From Candidatus Hecatella orcuttiae (GTDB taxonomy: Archaea; Thermoproteota; Bathyarchaeia; Hecatellales; Hecatellaceae), in contig MTLY02000001.1 in NCBI GenBank assembly GCA_002011035.2, positions 375,342 to 439,341 of the forward strand: a DNA stretch of 64,000 bases, in the 5' to 3' direction. The translations under genes were made by a program, and so were the position numbers. Numbering within the stretch: position 1 is the first letter of the stretch; each line of letters begins with the position of its first letter. Below, piece after piece: positions 37,147 to 47,428 of this stretch. Below the pieces are notes generated by a model, which saw only the letters and a list, made by a program, of their open reading frames with translations, ran no database searches and was not told the DNA's origin.

Positions 37147-39672
37147 CTATTCTTCTATTTCCATTTTTATTTTTCCGGCCAACTCCTTCAGTATGGTCAC
37201 TGCTTTTTCCGGGTTTTTTCTCGCTATTTCTCTCAGAGTGTTTCCCGCTTTCTTTGGGTCTTCGTCGGCTAGGACTCTTAAAGTTTCTACGGCTTTTTCC
37301 GGTGCTGTTCGGTCTAGGATTTCAGCTATGGCAGTGGCCGGGGTTTTTCTGAGTTTTTCTGCAATCTGTTCCGGGGGAAGCGTTTGGATGTCAGCGGGTG
37401 TTGGCGGCGGAGTTGAGGTTGTTGCTCCTCTACGCTGGTAGACGGTGAGGCCTATGCTGGCAACCGTCAGTCCCAGGATTATTCCAACTGCTAGAGATGC
37501 TAGAGGGCTTAAGGTTACCTTGGACTTTGGGGGGACCTCTTCCGGAGTGAGGGGGGTTTCTGGCTCTGTTACGGTAAACAGGAGGGGGGACGTCGTGATG
37601 CCGGTGCCTTTGATGGATGCTTGAAGCATCCAAGTGTCCGGGTTGGTGAAGGTTTGGCTGTCTGTGAAGGAGCCGTCTGGTGCTGTTGTGACGGTGCTCT
37701 GGATTGTTTGGCCTTGGGTGTTGGTGTAGCTTAGGGTAATTTCTACGCCTTCCTTTGGTGGTTGGATGCTGCCGTATACCTTGGTTTCCTCTCCGAGTTC
37801 TACTGTTTTGGAGGATATGGTCAAAGTTAGGGATGTGGCTGGAGGCTGGGTGGTTACCGTCAGTAGGGCTTCGTTGGAGTATATGGCTTGCTCAGGGTTG
37901 TCGGCGAAGGCGATGGCGCGGAGGCTGTAGGTGCCTGTTCGGTTTGGCGCCGCCCATAGGTAGGTGTATTCGCCTGCGAGCGTGGTGTTCACCGTCGTTA
38001 TCGGTGTGTACTCTATTTTTTCGCTGTTTCCTATGAAGGCGTACTCCAGCGTTATGGGCGCGCTTGTGCCTTTCCAGTCTAATGTTCCGCCTATGGTTAC
38101 TTCAAGGCTTGGCGTCGCCGTTGATGGAGTCACGTGTAGGGTTAATGTGGGTATTTCTTTAACCGTAAAGGTTACCGGAATACTGGTAGCTGGGGCGCGA
38201 TGGTCGTCGCCTTTGAAACCAGCTTCAACCCGCCATTCACCCACCATCAAGGGTGTGAAGGTGTCGTTGAAATAGCCCTCCGAGTCTGTGAGAACCGAGT
38301 GTTGCACTGTACTCTCGGAGTGCATGTAGGTTATTGTGAGCGGTGTGTTTGGAAGGTTTGAGGTCCCATGAACGGTCAGCGGGAAGCTGACTGGTAAGCT
38401 ATGTTGAGTGAGTGTTAAAGTTATTTTGGAGACGAGTTTTTCAACCTTAACCTGAATAGGGATGCTTTGAGAGCCTTCATAATTTGCGTTACCTTCCCAC
38501 GTGGAGGCTATGGACCAAACGCCTGTGGTGTCAGGTATGAACACGTCCCTGTAACGTCCGTCAGGAGCTGTTGTTACAGTGCGGCTGGTCGACGTGTTGT
38601 TTGGTGAAGAGTAGGTTATCGTTATGGTTGCGTTTTCCTGCCTAGGCGACAGAGAACCTGTGATTTCTATGGGTTCACCGAAAAACGCGGCTTCAGGCGA
38701 CATATCAAGAGTTAGGATGGAGGACGCCCTTTTCACCGTAAATAATACAGGTTCGCTTGCTGCCTCGGCATAGAGGGGATCTCCTTCCCAAGAAGCAGCT
38801 ACACTCCAGACGCCAACCCTATCCGGAGTAAACGTGTCGGTGAAAACGCCTCTGAAAGCTTGGACAGCCTGTTCGCGGACTGTCAGGTCCGGGGCCACAT
38901 AGGTAAGGAATACGGGTGCATCGGAGTGCTTAGGCTCTAGCACTCCGGAAACGGTGATGCTGTTTCCGTAGGTGATTTCCTCCGGAATCTCTGTTATTGA
39001 AACCGTGCTGGGAGACTTCTCATAGGTTATAACCAGCCTAGGCCAGTAGGGAGGCATACCTCCGCCGGTGTGGTCTTTTGAAACAAACCGCACGTATGCA
39101 TGGGTACTGGGATGCAACACCGTGTCCGGCTCTTTCAAGATGAGTGTTAGGCGTTTGTCCGCTAGGTTGATGGCGCTTATTACAGGGCCGGCGACCTTCC
39201 ATTCGTACCAGTCTGGTTTGGTTACTGTAACGGTGTCGGTTGGGACGGGGTTATAGCTGATTGTTAGGTGCTGCCTGTAGGTTAGAGTTGACTCCTCCCA
39301 CCTATTGTTGAAGGATTGATGAACTCCAACCTCATGGACGTCAAACACGTAATGAGCATACAACTGGAGAGAGGCTTCCGTTATTCTGCTTGTTGGGATG
39401 GAGGATAGATTGAACATCAGATAAACGATGTTTTGTTCGTTGACACGCCGCGCTACATAAAGCCACGCATCAGGGCCGTAGTTTTTATCTATAGAAGAAG
39501 CCATAACACTCACATCCGCTATCGGATATAATGTGACAGTCACATATCGTTCATGGGTTTGCGCAAAACCTACTGAAATTCCAAGAAGCAAGGGGGTTGA
39601 GAGTAACATAAGAAACATAAAGAGGGTTAACTTAAGTTTCATGCACGTCATCAACATATCAGTAGTTTTCAT
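37147..39672 (-). CDS. Membrane-anchored surface protein: DNRLRE/CBM-like domain, tandem Ig-like repeats, C-terminal TM and helical cytoplasmic tail
   Basis: Signal peptide; ADVSVMASSIDKNYGPDAWLYVARR..VYLMFNLSSIP; repeated ITY...DG.Y.D.F.P...G.W...A.W.G..; TM LASLAVGIILGLTVASIGLTVY; MgtE_N-like tail. Confidence 0.8.
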   Translation of the reverse strand: MKTTDMLMTCMKLKLTLFMFLMLLSTPLLLGISVGFAQTHERYVTVTLYPIADVSVMASSIDKNYGPDAWLYVARRVNEQNIVYLMFNLSSIPTSRITEASLQLYAHYVFDVHEVGVHQSFNNRWEESTLTYRQHLTISYNPVPTDTVTVTKPDWYEWKVAGPVISAINLADKRLTLILKEPDTVLHPSTHAYVRFVSKDHTGGGMPPYWPRLVITYEKSPSTVSITEIPEEITYGNSITVSGVLEPKHSDAPVFLTYVAPDLTVREQAVQAFRGVFTDTFTPDRVGVWSVAASWEGDPLYAEAASEPVLFTVKRASSILTLDMSPEAAFFGEPIEITGSLSPRQENATITITYSSPNNTSTSRTVTTAPDGRYRDVFIPDTTGVWSIASTWEGNANYEGSQSIPIQVKVEKLVSKITLTLTQHSLPVSFPLTVHGTSNLPNTPLTITYMHSESTVQHSVLTDSEGYFNDTFTPLMVGEWRVEAGFKGDDHRAPATSIPVTFTVKEIPTLTLHVTPSTATPSLEVTIGGTLDWKGTSAPITLEYAFIGNSEKIEYTPITTVNTTLAGEYTYLWAAPNRTGTYSLRAIAFADNPEQAIYSNEALLTVTTQPPATSLTLTISSKTVELGEETKVYGSIQPPKEGVEITLSYTNTQGQTIQSTVTTAPDGSFTDSQTFTNPDTWMLQASIKGTGITTSPLLFTVTEPETPLTPEEVPPKSKVTLSPLASLAVGIILGLTVASIGLTVYQRRGATTSTPPPTPADIQTLPPEQIAEKLRKTPATAIAEILDRTAPEKAVETLRVLADEDPKKAGNTLREIARKNPEKAVTILKELAGKIKMEIEE
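37545..38985 (-). repeat. Tandem Ig-like repeat-encoding region (about five units of ~90-100 aa)
   Basis: Recurrent GSL/GTL-ITYSS-TAPDGSYTDVF-VGVW-ASWEG pattern; diverged at sequence level. Confidence 0.6.
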
Positions 39673-39766
39673 GTAAGATAGTTAAGCTTTATTTATAAAT
39701 AGAAGGTTAAATTTTGTAAAAATCGATCCGGCATTATCTTCCCTTATCCCGTATGATTTTTTAGCT

Positions 39767-41866
39767 GTGGACATACACTTTAACGATCAGAGCGATTTGA
39801 AGATGTCTAAATCCTGGGAGTATTATATCAGGAAAATATACGTTTGGCGTGGCCTGCCGTGGATAGTGTATTCTTGTGTAAGCCTGATAGTTTTATGGGA
39901 TCTGCTCTTACCCGGCTATATTTTAACGCTAGACATGCAGTTTGCGCGGCATATCAGATTTGAGCACTTTTTTTACGGTTTTGCGACTCCCCTAAGAGGT
40001 ACGCTTCCTTTTATCATGATTCTTAAGGCTTTAAACTACATTTTTCCCACATGGATTATTCAAAAAGCTTTGCTTTTTTTGATTTTTGTATTGGCTGGGC
40101 TGTCGGCGCATAGACTATGCCCTACAGACAATTTAGCCGGTAAGTATTATGCTGGGTTGTTTTACGCTTTAAATCCCTTCGTTTTTGTCAGGTTTATGGT
40201 TGGTCACTTGCTGATCTTGATGGCTTACGCCATTATGCCTCTAGCAGCTAAGGCAGGAATAGACTTCCTTAAGCAGACCAGTTTCCATACAGCTACCCGG
40301 TTGGTAATATTACTAACTCTTGTGGGAATGTTCAGTGCTGAAATTCTACTTTTAACTCTATTTCTTATTTTCGCCATTTTAGCCTTCAGGGCGATAAGGA
40401 AGAGAACCGAGATCACTCATCTCCTAAAGTGGACGGGTATAGTAGCTGTCATGTTCCTTGGAGTTAATTTTTATTGGCTGGGTCCGGCGGCTTTGGGGGT
40501 AAAGGAAACAAGTCTCAGCCTAGTGAGCTATGAGGACCTCCTAGTCTTCACAGCCAAGATGTGGGGTGTGGGTCCAAACTTATTCTTTAGCCTTGCCACC
40601 CTTCACGGTTTTTGGAGGCCGCCTGAAGGTTATGTCTATATCTCCGATATGCTCCCCGGGTGGTTTTTGGTGTACTTTTTTTTGTTATTTTTGTCAGTTT
40701 ATGGTTTCATGTCGAGGAGGGAGACAGAGGATGAGGCTAAAAGTTTTGCGATAGTTGCTATAGTGTCGCTTATATTAGCTACAGGTATCTCTACTGCTTA
40801 TTTTTCGAAATTCTTTCTTTTTTTGTTTGAAAATTTCTTCTTTTTAAAAGCATTCAGAGACTCGCATAAATTTGTTGTTCTACTAGCTTTGGCGTACTCG
40901 TTTCTTGGCGGTTTAGGGGTTGGGGAATTGGCGAGTGCTCTAAAACGTAGAAGCCTTGGGCGTAAGGAAAATTCTTTACAGGTTAAGAAGGCTTTGGGCA
41001 TATTGCTGATATTTCTAGTTTTAGCTGCACCCTTCATTTATTCCGCCAATATGCTTTTTGGTTTGGGAAATAACTTAAAAGTGGTCGATTATCCGGAGGA
41101 GTGGTATGAGGTTAACGAGTATTTTAAGGCTCAAGAAGAAGATTTTAAGGTTCTATTTTTACCTTGGCACCAGTATATGTGGTTAACTTGGGTGGGAAGG
41201 ATCGTAGGGAATCCAGCGGACATCTTTTTTGATAAACCTATCATTCGGGGAAAAAACATAGAAGTGGGCCCTATAGAAACGCAATCAACGGAGCTCGACC
41301 AACGATATATACATTTTCTGTTAAATAAACGAGACCAGCTCACGAATTTTGGGGAGCTCATGGCGCCATTAAATGTAAAGTATATTATCTTAGTGAAGGA
41401 AGTTGATTACAAGGATTATGATTTCCTATACAAGCAAAAAGACTTAGCTGTGGTTATAGATAATTCGCATTTAACACTTTTTGAGAACCTACATGAGACA
41501 CATAAGTTTTATACAGTCGATGACGAGCCTAGTTTTCAGAATTGGAACCAACTTTTAGATCATTCGTTTAGGCAAGTGGAGGCTAAGCCTGTTAAATTTG
41601 AAAAGGTATCGCCGGCGGAATACAGAGTCTGGGGCATCACAGGCAAATATCTTATTTTTGCTCAGCCTTTTGACGGGGGTTGGAGATTTAACGGTCGCCC
41701 ACCAAAACCCTACATGGATCTCACGAACGTGTTTGAGGTTAAGGGTGAAAATGAGGGGAGGATATACTATGAAAACATGAACTTCATGTTTACGGCGTAT
41801 TCCATCTCGGCGACTAGCTGTTTCATAGTCTTGATGTTATCCATAGTTAATAGGAAAAGAAAATAG
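39767..41866 (+). CDS. Multi-TM GT-C-like / YfhO-like membrane protein
   Basis: Many TM segments; AGLFYALNPFVFVRFMVGHLLILMAYAIMPLA parallels the 54.6-58.4 kb protein. Confidence 0.65.
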   Translation: MDIHFNDQSDLKMSKSWEYYIRKIYVWRGLPWIVYSCVSLIVLWDLLLPGYILTLDMQFARHIRFEHFFYGFATPLRGTLPFIMILKALNYIFPTWIIQKALLFLIFVLAGLSAHRLCPTDNLAGKYYAGLFYALNPFVFVRFMVGHLLILMAYAIMPLAAKAGIDFLKQTSFHTATRLVILLTLVGMFSAEILLLTLFLIFAILAFRAIRKRTEITHLLKWTGIVAVMFLGVNFYWLGPAALGVKETSLSLVSYEDLLVFTAKMWGVGPNLFFSLATLHGFWRPPEGYVYISDMLPGWFLVYFFLLFLSVYGFMSRRETEDEAKSFAIVAIVSLILATGISTAYFSKFFLFLFENFFFLKAFRDSHKFVVLLALAYSFLGGLGVGELASALKRRSLGRKENSLQVKKALGILLIFLVLAAPFIYSANMLFGLGNNLKVVDYPEEWYEVNEYFKAQEEDFKVLFLPWHQYMWLTWVGRIVGNPADIFFDKPIIRGKNIEVGPIETQSTELDQRYIHFLLNKRDQLTNFGELMAPLNVKYIILVKEVDYKDYDFLYKQKDLAVVIDNSHLTLFENLHETHKFYTVDDEPSFQNWNQLLDHSFRQVEAKPVKFEKVSPAEYRVWGITGKYLIFAQPFDGGWRFNGRPPKPYMDLTNVFEVKGENEGRIYYENMNFMFTAYSISATSCFIVLMLSIVNRKRK

Positions 41867-42000
41867 AATATTTACGATAGATAATCTCAACACATTGAAG
41901 CTGCGAAGAGTACAGCAAAGCAGATGCTTAACCATGAGCAACCTCAGTGTTGAAAGACAGCGCAGGCTAATACAACTAACTTCAAGGATTTCTTAGCACT

Positions 42001-43647
42001 TTAATCAGATGTTTTTACTGAATATGCGGAATCCATGTTTAAAATTTTCCTTATAATCTTAGAAGCTATGCCGGAACCTTTGAGTGCTGCTTCAATCTTG
42101 CTGAACATGTATTTTCCACCTGGTATCAGCTTACAGATAAACTGAACATCTTGAAGGTTTAGAACTTTCATCACGGAAAGAGCAAGTATATAAATTATGA
42201 GGGCGAAGATTAAATAAAACGGTAAGAATATTATGTGAAAGTCTGTAAAAAGAGCAACAGGATATAATGCCGAAGCCATGATGAGGGAGGAGAAAAGACC
42301 TTTACCCATTGTTTTCCAATCTAAAGATGCTGCCAGAACCTCGGAACTTGCTCGATAAAATAAAAACAACATAACTCCGTACATTACGGAGCGGCCTAAA
42401 GCTGCCCCAGGCATGCCCAATACGGGTATGAGACCTATAGAGACAAAGAATTCGACGATTATGCTGAAAGTAAATATTAACATAACCTTCACCGTTTTAC
42501 CTAAAGCGATCAGCGCAGATATCAGAGCTACGGAGATGCCGTAGGTTGCTATACCTAAGCAAAGTATCGTGAGAAGCATGGCAGCCTCGCTATACGCCTT
42601 ACCGGCTAAAACGTATATTGCTGTAGGCGATAAAACAGCCAGACCGAGTGCAATCGGCAAGAAGAATAAAGCGATATAACGACAGATTGCAGTTAAAGTG
42701 CTGGAAACTTTCGCTGCACCAGTTCGTCCATCTATTTCACTTAAGCTGGGTATTAAGGTTGCGAGTATGGGGGTTGCAAAAATTGCTGTAACAAATGTTG
42801 AGGCAGTTATAGCAACTGTATAGATGCCTAAAGCTTTAACATCTAAAAAAGCAAGCACCACAAAGCTGTCAATTGAGTTGGACACAGAGTTAGCTAGAAA
42901 ATAACCCATCATCGGAAGAGAAAAAACCAAAAGCGACTTCAAGGTCAGGGGAGGTGAATTGTTAAGAGAATTAAATCTTCTTATCCTTAAGAGACCTTTT
43001 ACGATAAAAGGTAGAGCAATTAATATTGTTACTAATGGAAAAAATATGTAACCTAAAAAAATAGCGGCCACACCTAAACCCAGTAGGAGAAGCCAAACCG
43101 AGAAGCTAATTCTGACTATTTGAGATAGAAGCTTAGCAACTGCTAAAATTGTAAAATTTCGAAGCCCCTGTATGAATCCTAAGAAAATCGTCGCTATAAT
43201 GCTTAAAAGAATCGTTACTGAAGCTATTTGCAATATATAAAAATATTGAGGTGTACCAAATAGAATGTTAGATAGAATATCCGAGATAAAAAAGAAAAAT
43301 AAACCTAATCCTAACGCCAATATCAGTGAAATCATAAGTATATGTTTGAAAGTTTGAAACACGTTGCTATAATCTCGATTGCCGTAAAAATATGGAATAA
43401 AACGGGAAGCTGCTGTCTCCAAACCAAGACGGCCAACGATACCGACGATAGAGGAAACCAGCATAACTGCCCCGTAGATGCCCATTTCCTCATGTGTGAT
43501 AACTCTAGCCATGAACACGAAGAAGAAGCCACCGATCAACGTGGTGATAGTACTCTCAAACATTAAGATCCCTGTTCCTCTAGCTGCCCTAAGCAAAGTC
43601 GAGTCTTCGGTCATTAGCTGATTTTCACCGTAGGTCTTAACCACCAA
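42001..43647 (-). CDS. Polysaccharide flippase (Wzx/MOP superfamily)
   Basis: About 12-14 TMs; ITHEEMGIYGAVMLVSSIVGIVGRLGLETAASRFIPYF. Confidence 0.88.
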   Translation of the reverse strand: MVVKTYGENQLMTEDSTLLRAARGTGILMFESTITTLIGGFFFVFMARVITHEEMGIYGAVMLVSSIVGIVGRLGLETAASRFIPYFYGNRDYSNVFQTFKHILMISLILALGLGLFFFFISDILSNILFGTPQYFYILQIASVTILLSIIATIFLGFIQGLRNFTILAVAKLLSQIVRISFSVWLLLLGLGVAAIFLGYIFFPLVTILIALPFIVKGLLRIRRFNSLNNSPPLTLKSLLVFSLPMMGYFLANSVSNSIDSFVVLAFLDVKALGIYTVAITASTFVTAIFATPILATLIPSLSEIDGRTGAAKVSSTLTAICRYIALFFLPIALGLAVLSPTAIYVLAGKAYSEAAMLLTILCLGIATYGISVALISALIALGKTVKVMLIFTFSIIVEFFVSIGLIPVLGMPGAALGRSVMYGVMLFLFYRASSEVLAASLDWKTMGKGLFSSLIMASALYPVALFTDFHIIFLPFYLIFALIIYILALSVMKVLNLQDVQFICKLIPGGKYMFSKIEAALKGSGIASKIIRKILNMDSAYSVKTSD

Positions 43648-43676
43648 TTAAGAGGGAAAGTTATTTGGTTACCCTG

Positions 43677-44726
43677 TTAAAAAACTCTTTGTCTTAAATT
43701 TTTATATAATTCACCAATAAAGGAATGAAATACGACATTAGCTAAGGTGAATGGAAGACTTAAAGGTTCCATAGATACTTTAACGTTTATAGTTTTTGGA
43801 AGCGCCTTAACTAAAACCCCTAGGGGAATAGTATATGGAAACTGGATGATGTTTTGAGGGGATAAACCGTGATAAAGCAGATTTTTGATTTCGCGCAACA
43901 GTGACATTACTAAAAAAAATTCTTTATTCCATCCGTATTTTTCTGTTTCCTCCCTTAAAATACCGAAATCTACACCATTTTTCAACAGAGAATTGATATA
44001 TATAAAGTCAAGAAGGTTAATTTTTCTATCCGTGAAGAAAGAGCTGGCAAGTATGGATAAAAGGTCTGCTTCACGGCTTGGAATCAGACAGTCAATACCG
44101 TGAAACTCTATCAGGCGAGGTCTTTTCCACATAAACTCTTCATCTAAAACAGGTAACCACCACAATAATCCTTTATACATATCTATATCCAACAAATTTT
44201 TTGGTCGATAACCTGGGAATGCTAAACGCAACTTTAAGAGTATATTCAGAAAACGTCCATCTGTTTTTAAAGCTCCTTTATTTTCCATATTACGCATCGC
44301 CTCGCCAAAAGTAGCTTCTCGCAACAAGATGTCTATGTCAAAAGTGCTGTAAGGTAAACCTTTAAACGTTTTTATAAGTAGAAAATCAATACCTTCTGCC
44401 GCAAATGATGAACGTAGAAATTCGACGGTAACCTTAGCTTTAGCTATATTTTTTTCACCCAATCTTATCTCAGCCCGAATAAGTTCGGTAACTAGTTCTG
44501 GTCTATCTTCTGCTATCCGTTTAGAAAAATAGTAAGATAACTTATTTTCTCTAGCCACTTGAAGCGCTTCGTTCACGTTGAATCTTTGTTTCTTAATATT
44601 TTCTGATTTTTCTAATATATCAGGATTATATTTTCGATATTCGTCGTCAACAAAATATAAAATTAAGGAGAGAAGCTTATTGGATTTTTCAAAGCTCTCT
44701 ATATTTTTTGGCAGGCGAGATTTCAC
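43677..44726 (-). CDS. Nucleotidyltransferase-family protein (PF14907-like)
   Basis: LLIKTFKGLPYSTFDIDILLREATFGEAMRNM...DIDMYKGLLWWLPV...READLLSILASSFFTDRKINLLDFIYI. Confidence 0.65.
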   Translation of the reverse strand: MKSRLPKNIESFEKSNKLLSLILYFVDDEYRKYNPDILEKSENIKKQRFNVNEALQVARENKLSYYFSKRIAEDRPELVTELIRAEIRLGEKNIAKAKVTVEFLRSSFAAEGIDFLLIKTFKGLPYSTFDIDILLREATFGEAMRNMENKGALKTDGRFLNILLKLRLAFPGYRPKNLLDIDMYKGLLWWLPVLDEEFMWKRPRLIEFHGIDCLIPSREADLLSILASSFFTDRKINLLDFIYINSLLKNGVDFGILREETEKYGWNKEFFLVMSLLREIKNLLYHGLSPQNIIQFPYTIPLGVLVKALPKTINVKVSMEPLSLPFTLANVVFHSFIGELYKNLRQRVF

Positions 44727-44772
44727 CTATTTTGTTTAAGTTAGATTTTTAACTGATATATTTACTTATTTA

Positions 44773-45450
44773 TTACTTATATTTACTTATAAGTTTCGTT
44801 ACGTAATTGAGAATTATGGAGTTTACTTTATTAATATCCGAGTTTGTACCAATTACGATAAGCTTCCGAGGGTCTAGTTTTTTTATGAGACTTAAATATG
44901 ATTGTCGGTATTTCACGTAAAAATCTATGGAGGCTTCTTTTTTCCGCCAATATGCTGTATTGGGGGAAACGTCGAGTAAAAAGGTCATGTCAGGCGTCGG
45001 AATTAAATGCAGATAACATTTTATTAACCATTCGGGACAGACACTCATATAGTTGACTATGTGGTCGTAAAAGTACCTATCGTATATGAGAAGAAGATCA
45101 TGTCTGTGAGGTCTACATTCTATTATGTAGCCGATAAGAGCTTGTATAAATGCAACAAAAGATAAAAGGATCATAATAATCTTCAATTTCAGAGAACTTT
45201 TAACTGGGGATTTACATAAAGTATCCTGCCCTGTCATGTAGGAGAAATGGTTTTGTAGACGGGTTCGTAGATTGGAAGGTATATAATTTAATAGGCTATA
45301 GGTGTGATGGATATATTTACAATCCAATCCATTAGATTGCATTTTTTCGAATAAGTTTACTGCGTGAGTTGTTTTACCGCAGCCATCCATACCAATGAAG
45401 CATACTAGCACCCGACACAATTTTCTTTCACATACTAACGTTAAACTCAT
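44773..45450 (-). CDS. Thymidylate kinase-like P-loop kinase
   Basis: CFIGMDGCGKTTHAVNLFEKM; YDRYFYDHIVNY; LLDVSPNTAYWRKKE. Confidence 0.75.
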   Translation of the reverse strand: MSLTLVCERKLCRVLVCFIGMDGCGKTTHAVNLFEKMQSNGLDCKYIHHTYSLLNYIPSNLRTRLQNHFSYMTGQDTLCKSPVKSSLKLKIIMILLSFVAFIQALIGYIIECRPHRHDLLLIYDRYFYDHIVNYMSVCPEWLIKCYLHLIPTPDMTFLLDVSPNTAYWRKKEASIDFYVKYRQSYLSLIKKLDPRKLIVIGTNSDINKVNSIILNYVTKLISKYK

Positions 45451-45577
45451 ACTGGTTGGTTGATATGTTAATAGTGCTTTATATAAAATTGATGAGGAGA
45501 TTGCTGATGATAAGTTAAAAGGAATACATGCATTAAGGTCATTATTTCCTTATTTATTTAGAAAACTGTTAAAGAAT

Positions 45578-46390
45578 TTAAGGAAGAACTTTAGCAATAG
45601 CGGTCACATGCCAAGTTCTTTCACTTGGCTCGACATTCAAATTAAGAAATTCACAAAATTTTAGAAGCTGAAAACCTGTCTCTTTTAAATAATGATTTAT
45701 TTCCTCTGGAAAATAAAATCTGACTACATGTTTTTCTTTTCCGTCATATATTATAAGATTCTCCTTAATGACTACAAAATAGTATTCTACCTCGCAAATG
45801 TGATGAAACGTATCTAACTGCGGGTCAGCAAAACGAATTACTTTTATACCATCTTTTTCCACAATTTTCACTCTTGAAGTAGGGCGAATAATTAAAACTG
45901 CAGGGCCATACCAGAAATCGAAAATAAACAGAGAGCCAGTTTTAAGGTGCCTTTTAATTTTAAGCAGAACGCCTAAAAGTTCATCACCTGCAATCACATA
46001 GTTGAGAACAGAAAACATGCAAATGCAAGCATCGAATTTTTTATTCAATTTTAATTCACGTAAATCCATCACATTAAAATTTATTTCAACATGATTTTTG
46101 TTTGCCTTTTCTTTAGCGATTTTAATCATTTTTTCCGATAAATCTATCCCAGTTACTTTGTAGCCTCTTTTCGCTAACAAAATAGCATGATTTCCTGTTC
46201 CGCATCCTGCATCAAGTATTGTTTTTGGCATTGGATTTGAATAGCGCTTAAAAATTTCCTCTAAGAAGTCACATTCTTTCTCGTAGTTTTTGTCCAAGTA
46301 AATTATGTCATAAAAATTTCCGTAAGACTGAAAAATATCATTCATCTCGAAGTACCTATACGAGTCTTTCCCAAGTCCAATGTTTTCCAT
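45578..46390 (-). CDS. SAM-dependent methyltransferase (class I)
   Basis: ILDAGCGTGNHAILLAKRGYKVTGIDLSEKMI. Confidence 0.88.
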   Translation of the reverse strand: MENIGLGKDSYRYFEMNDIFQSYGNFYDIIYLDKNYEKECDFLEEIFKRYSNPMPKTILDAGCGTGNHAILLAKRGYKVTGIDLSEKMIKIAKEKANKNHVEINFNVMDLRELKLNKKFDACICMFSVLNYVIAGDELLGVLLKIKRHLKTGSLFIFDFWYGPAVLIIRPTSRVKIVEKDGIKVIRFADPQLDTFHHICEVEYYFVVIKENLIIYDGKEKHVVRFYFPEEINHYLKETGFQLLKFCEFLNLNVEPSERTWHVTAIAKVLP

Positions 46391-47339
46391 TTTCTATGTA
46401 CCATTCTATAGTACGCTTGAGCCCCTCTCGAATGTCAACCTCAGGTTCCCAGTTAATATAGGTTTTTGCCTTTGAGTAATCGCATTGTAGCAGAGTAACA
46501 TCTCGTGGCCTTAACCTCAAGTTTTCAATCTCTATTTTGATATCATCATAACCAATCAGATTTCCTACTAGATAAGCGATTTCTTTGATAGAGTAAGTTT
46601 TGTTTGAACCTAGGTTAATTATCTCTCCATCAGGAATCTCTGCTTCCATTACATTCACGGCACCTTTTGCTATATCTTCGACATACGTGAAATCTCTCTT
46701 TGCATTTACGTTTCCAAGCTTAACAACGTTTCCTCTTGACAGTTGGGAAACGATTTCGGGTATGACATAAGGCTGAGTTTCTCTAGGTCCATAACAGTTG
46801 AAAGGCCGAAGGATTATGACGGGAATGTTATGCTCGTAATGGAAAACGAAACAGAGTCTATCGGCAGCAAGCTTACTGACAGCATAAGTTGACAAAGGTA
46901 GTGTTGGGTGTTTCTCGTCCATAGGTACGTATTGGGCAGTTCCGTAAACTTCAGAGCTAGAGAAATGTACAATACGTTCGACATCTAACGTCTTACAAGC
47001 CATAAGAACATTCATGGTGCCCTTTACGTTCACGTCGAAAAATTTTTCAGGATTGTCATAACAGTATGGTATAAAGGGTTCCGCTGCTAAGTGAAAGACA
47101 TATTTTACTTTATGTTTCTTTATCGTGTCATATATTTTCCAGCTTAATATATCAGCATTTATGATCTGTATCGATTCATGTATTTCACTTAGGTTAGACT
47201 TATCACCATAGAGAAAATTATCATAAACAATTACATTTGCTCCTTTTTTCAATAATTCTCTTGTTAATGCTGAACCTATAAAGCCGGCACCACCTGTAAC
47301 TAAGACTTTTTCTCCCTCAATATTATTAACGATCATCAA
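46356..47339 (-). CDS. NAD-dependent epimerase/dehydratase (UDP-glucose 4-epimerase-like)
   Basis: LVTGGAGFIGSALTRELLKKG; YAVSKLAADR. Confidence 0.9.
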   Translation of the reverse strand: MMIVNNIEGEKVLVTGGAGFIGSALTRELLKKGANVIVYDNFLYGDKSNLSEIHESIQIINADILSWKIYDTIKKHKVKYVFHLAAEPFIPYCYDNPEKFFDVNVKGTMNVLMACKTLDVERIVHFSSSEVYGTAQYVPMDEKHPTLPLSTYAVSKLAADRLCFVFHYEHNIPVIILRPFNCYGPRETQPYVIPEIVSQLSRGNVVKLGNVNAKRDFTYVEDIAKGAVNVMEAEIPDGEIINLGSNKTYSIKEIAYLVGNLIGYDDIKIEIENLRLRPRDVTLLQCDYSKAKTYINWEPEVDIREGLKRTIEWYIENGKHWTWERLV

Positions 47340-47428
47340 TTATTTTTCCTACCGTTTTAGTTTATTGTTAATTGGTTCAATTTTTCGTCTTCAACTAGAT
47401 TAATAATTTACTGGGACTCTTTTGACCA

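Noticed and set aside
41867-42000. Short ORF MSNLSVERQRRLIQLTSRIS between convergent genes, possibly a transposase remnant
   Set aside because: Only about 20 codons with no recognisable family; insufficient evidence.
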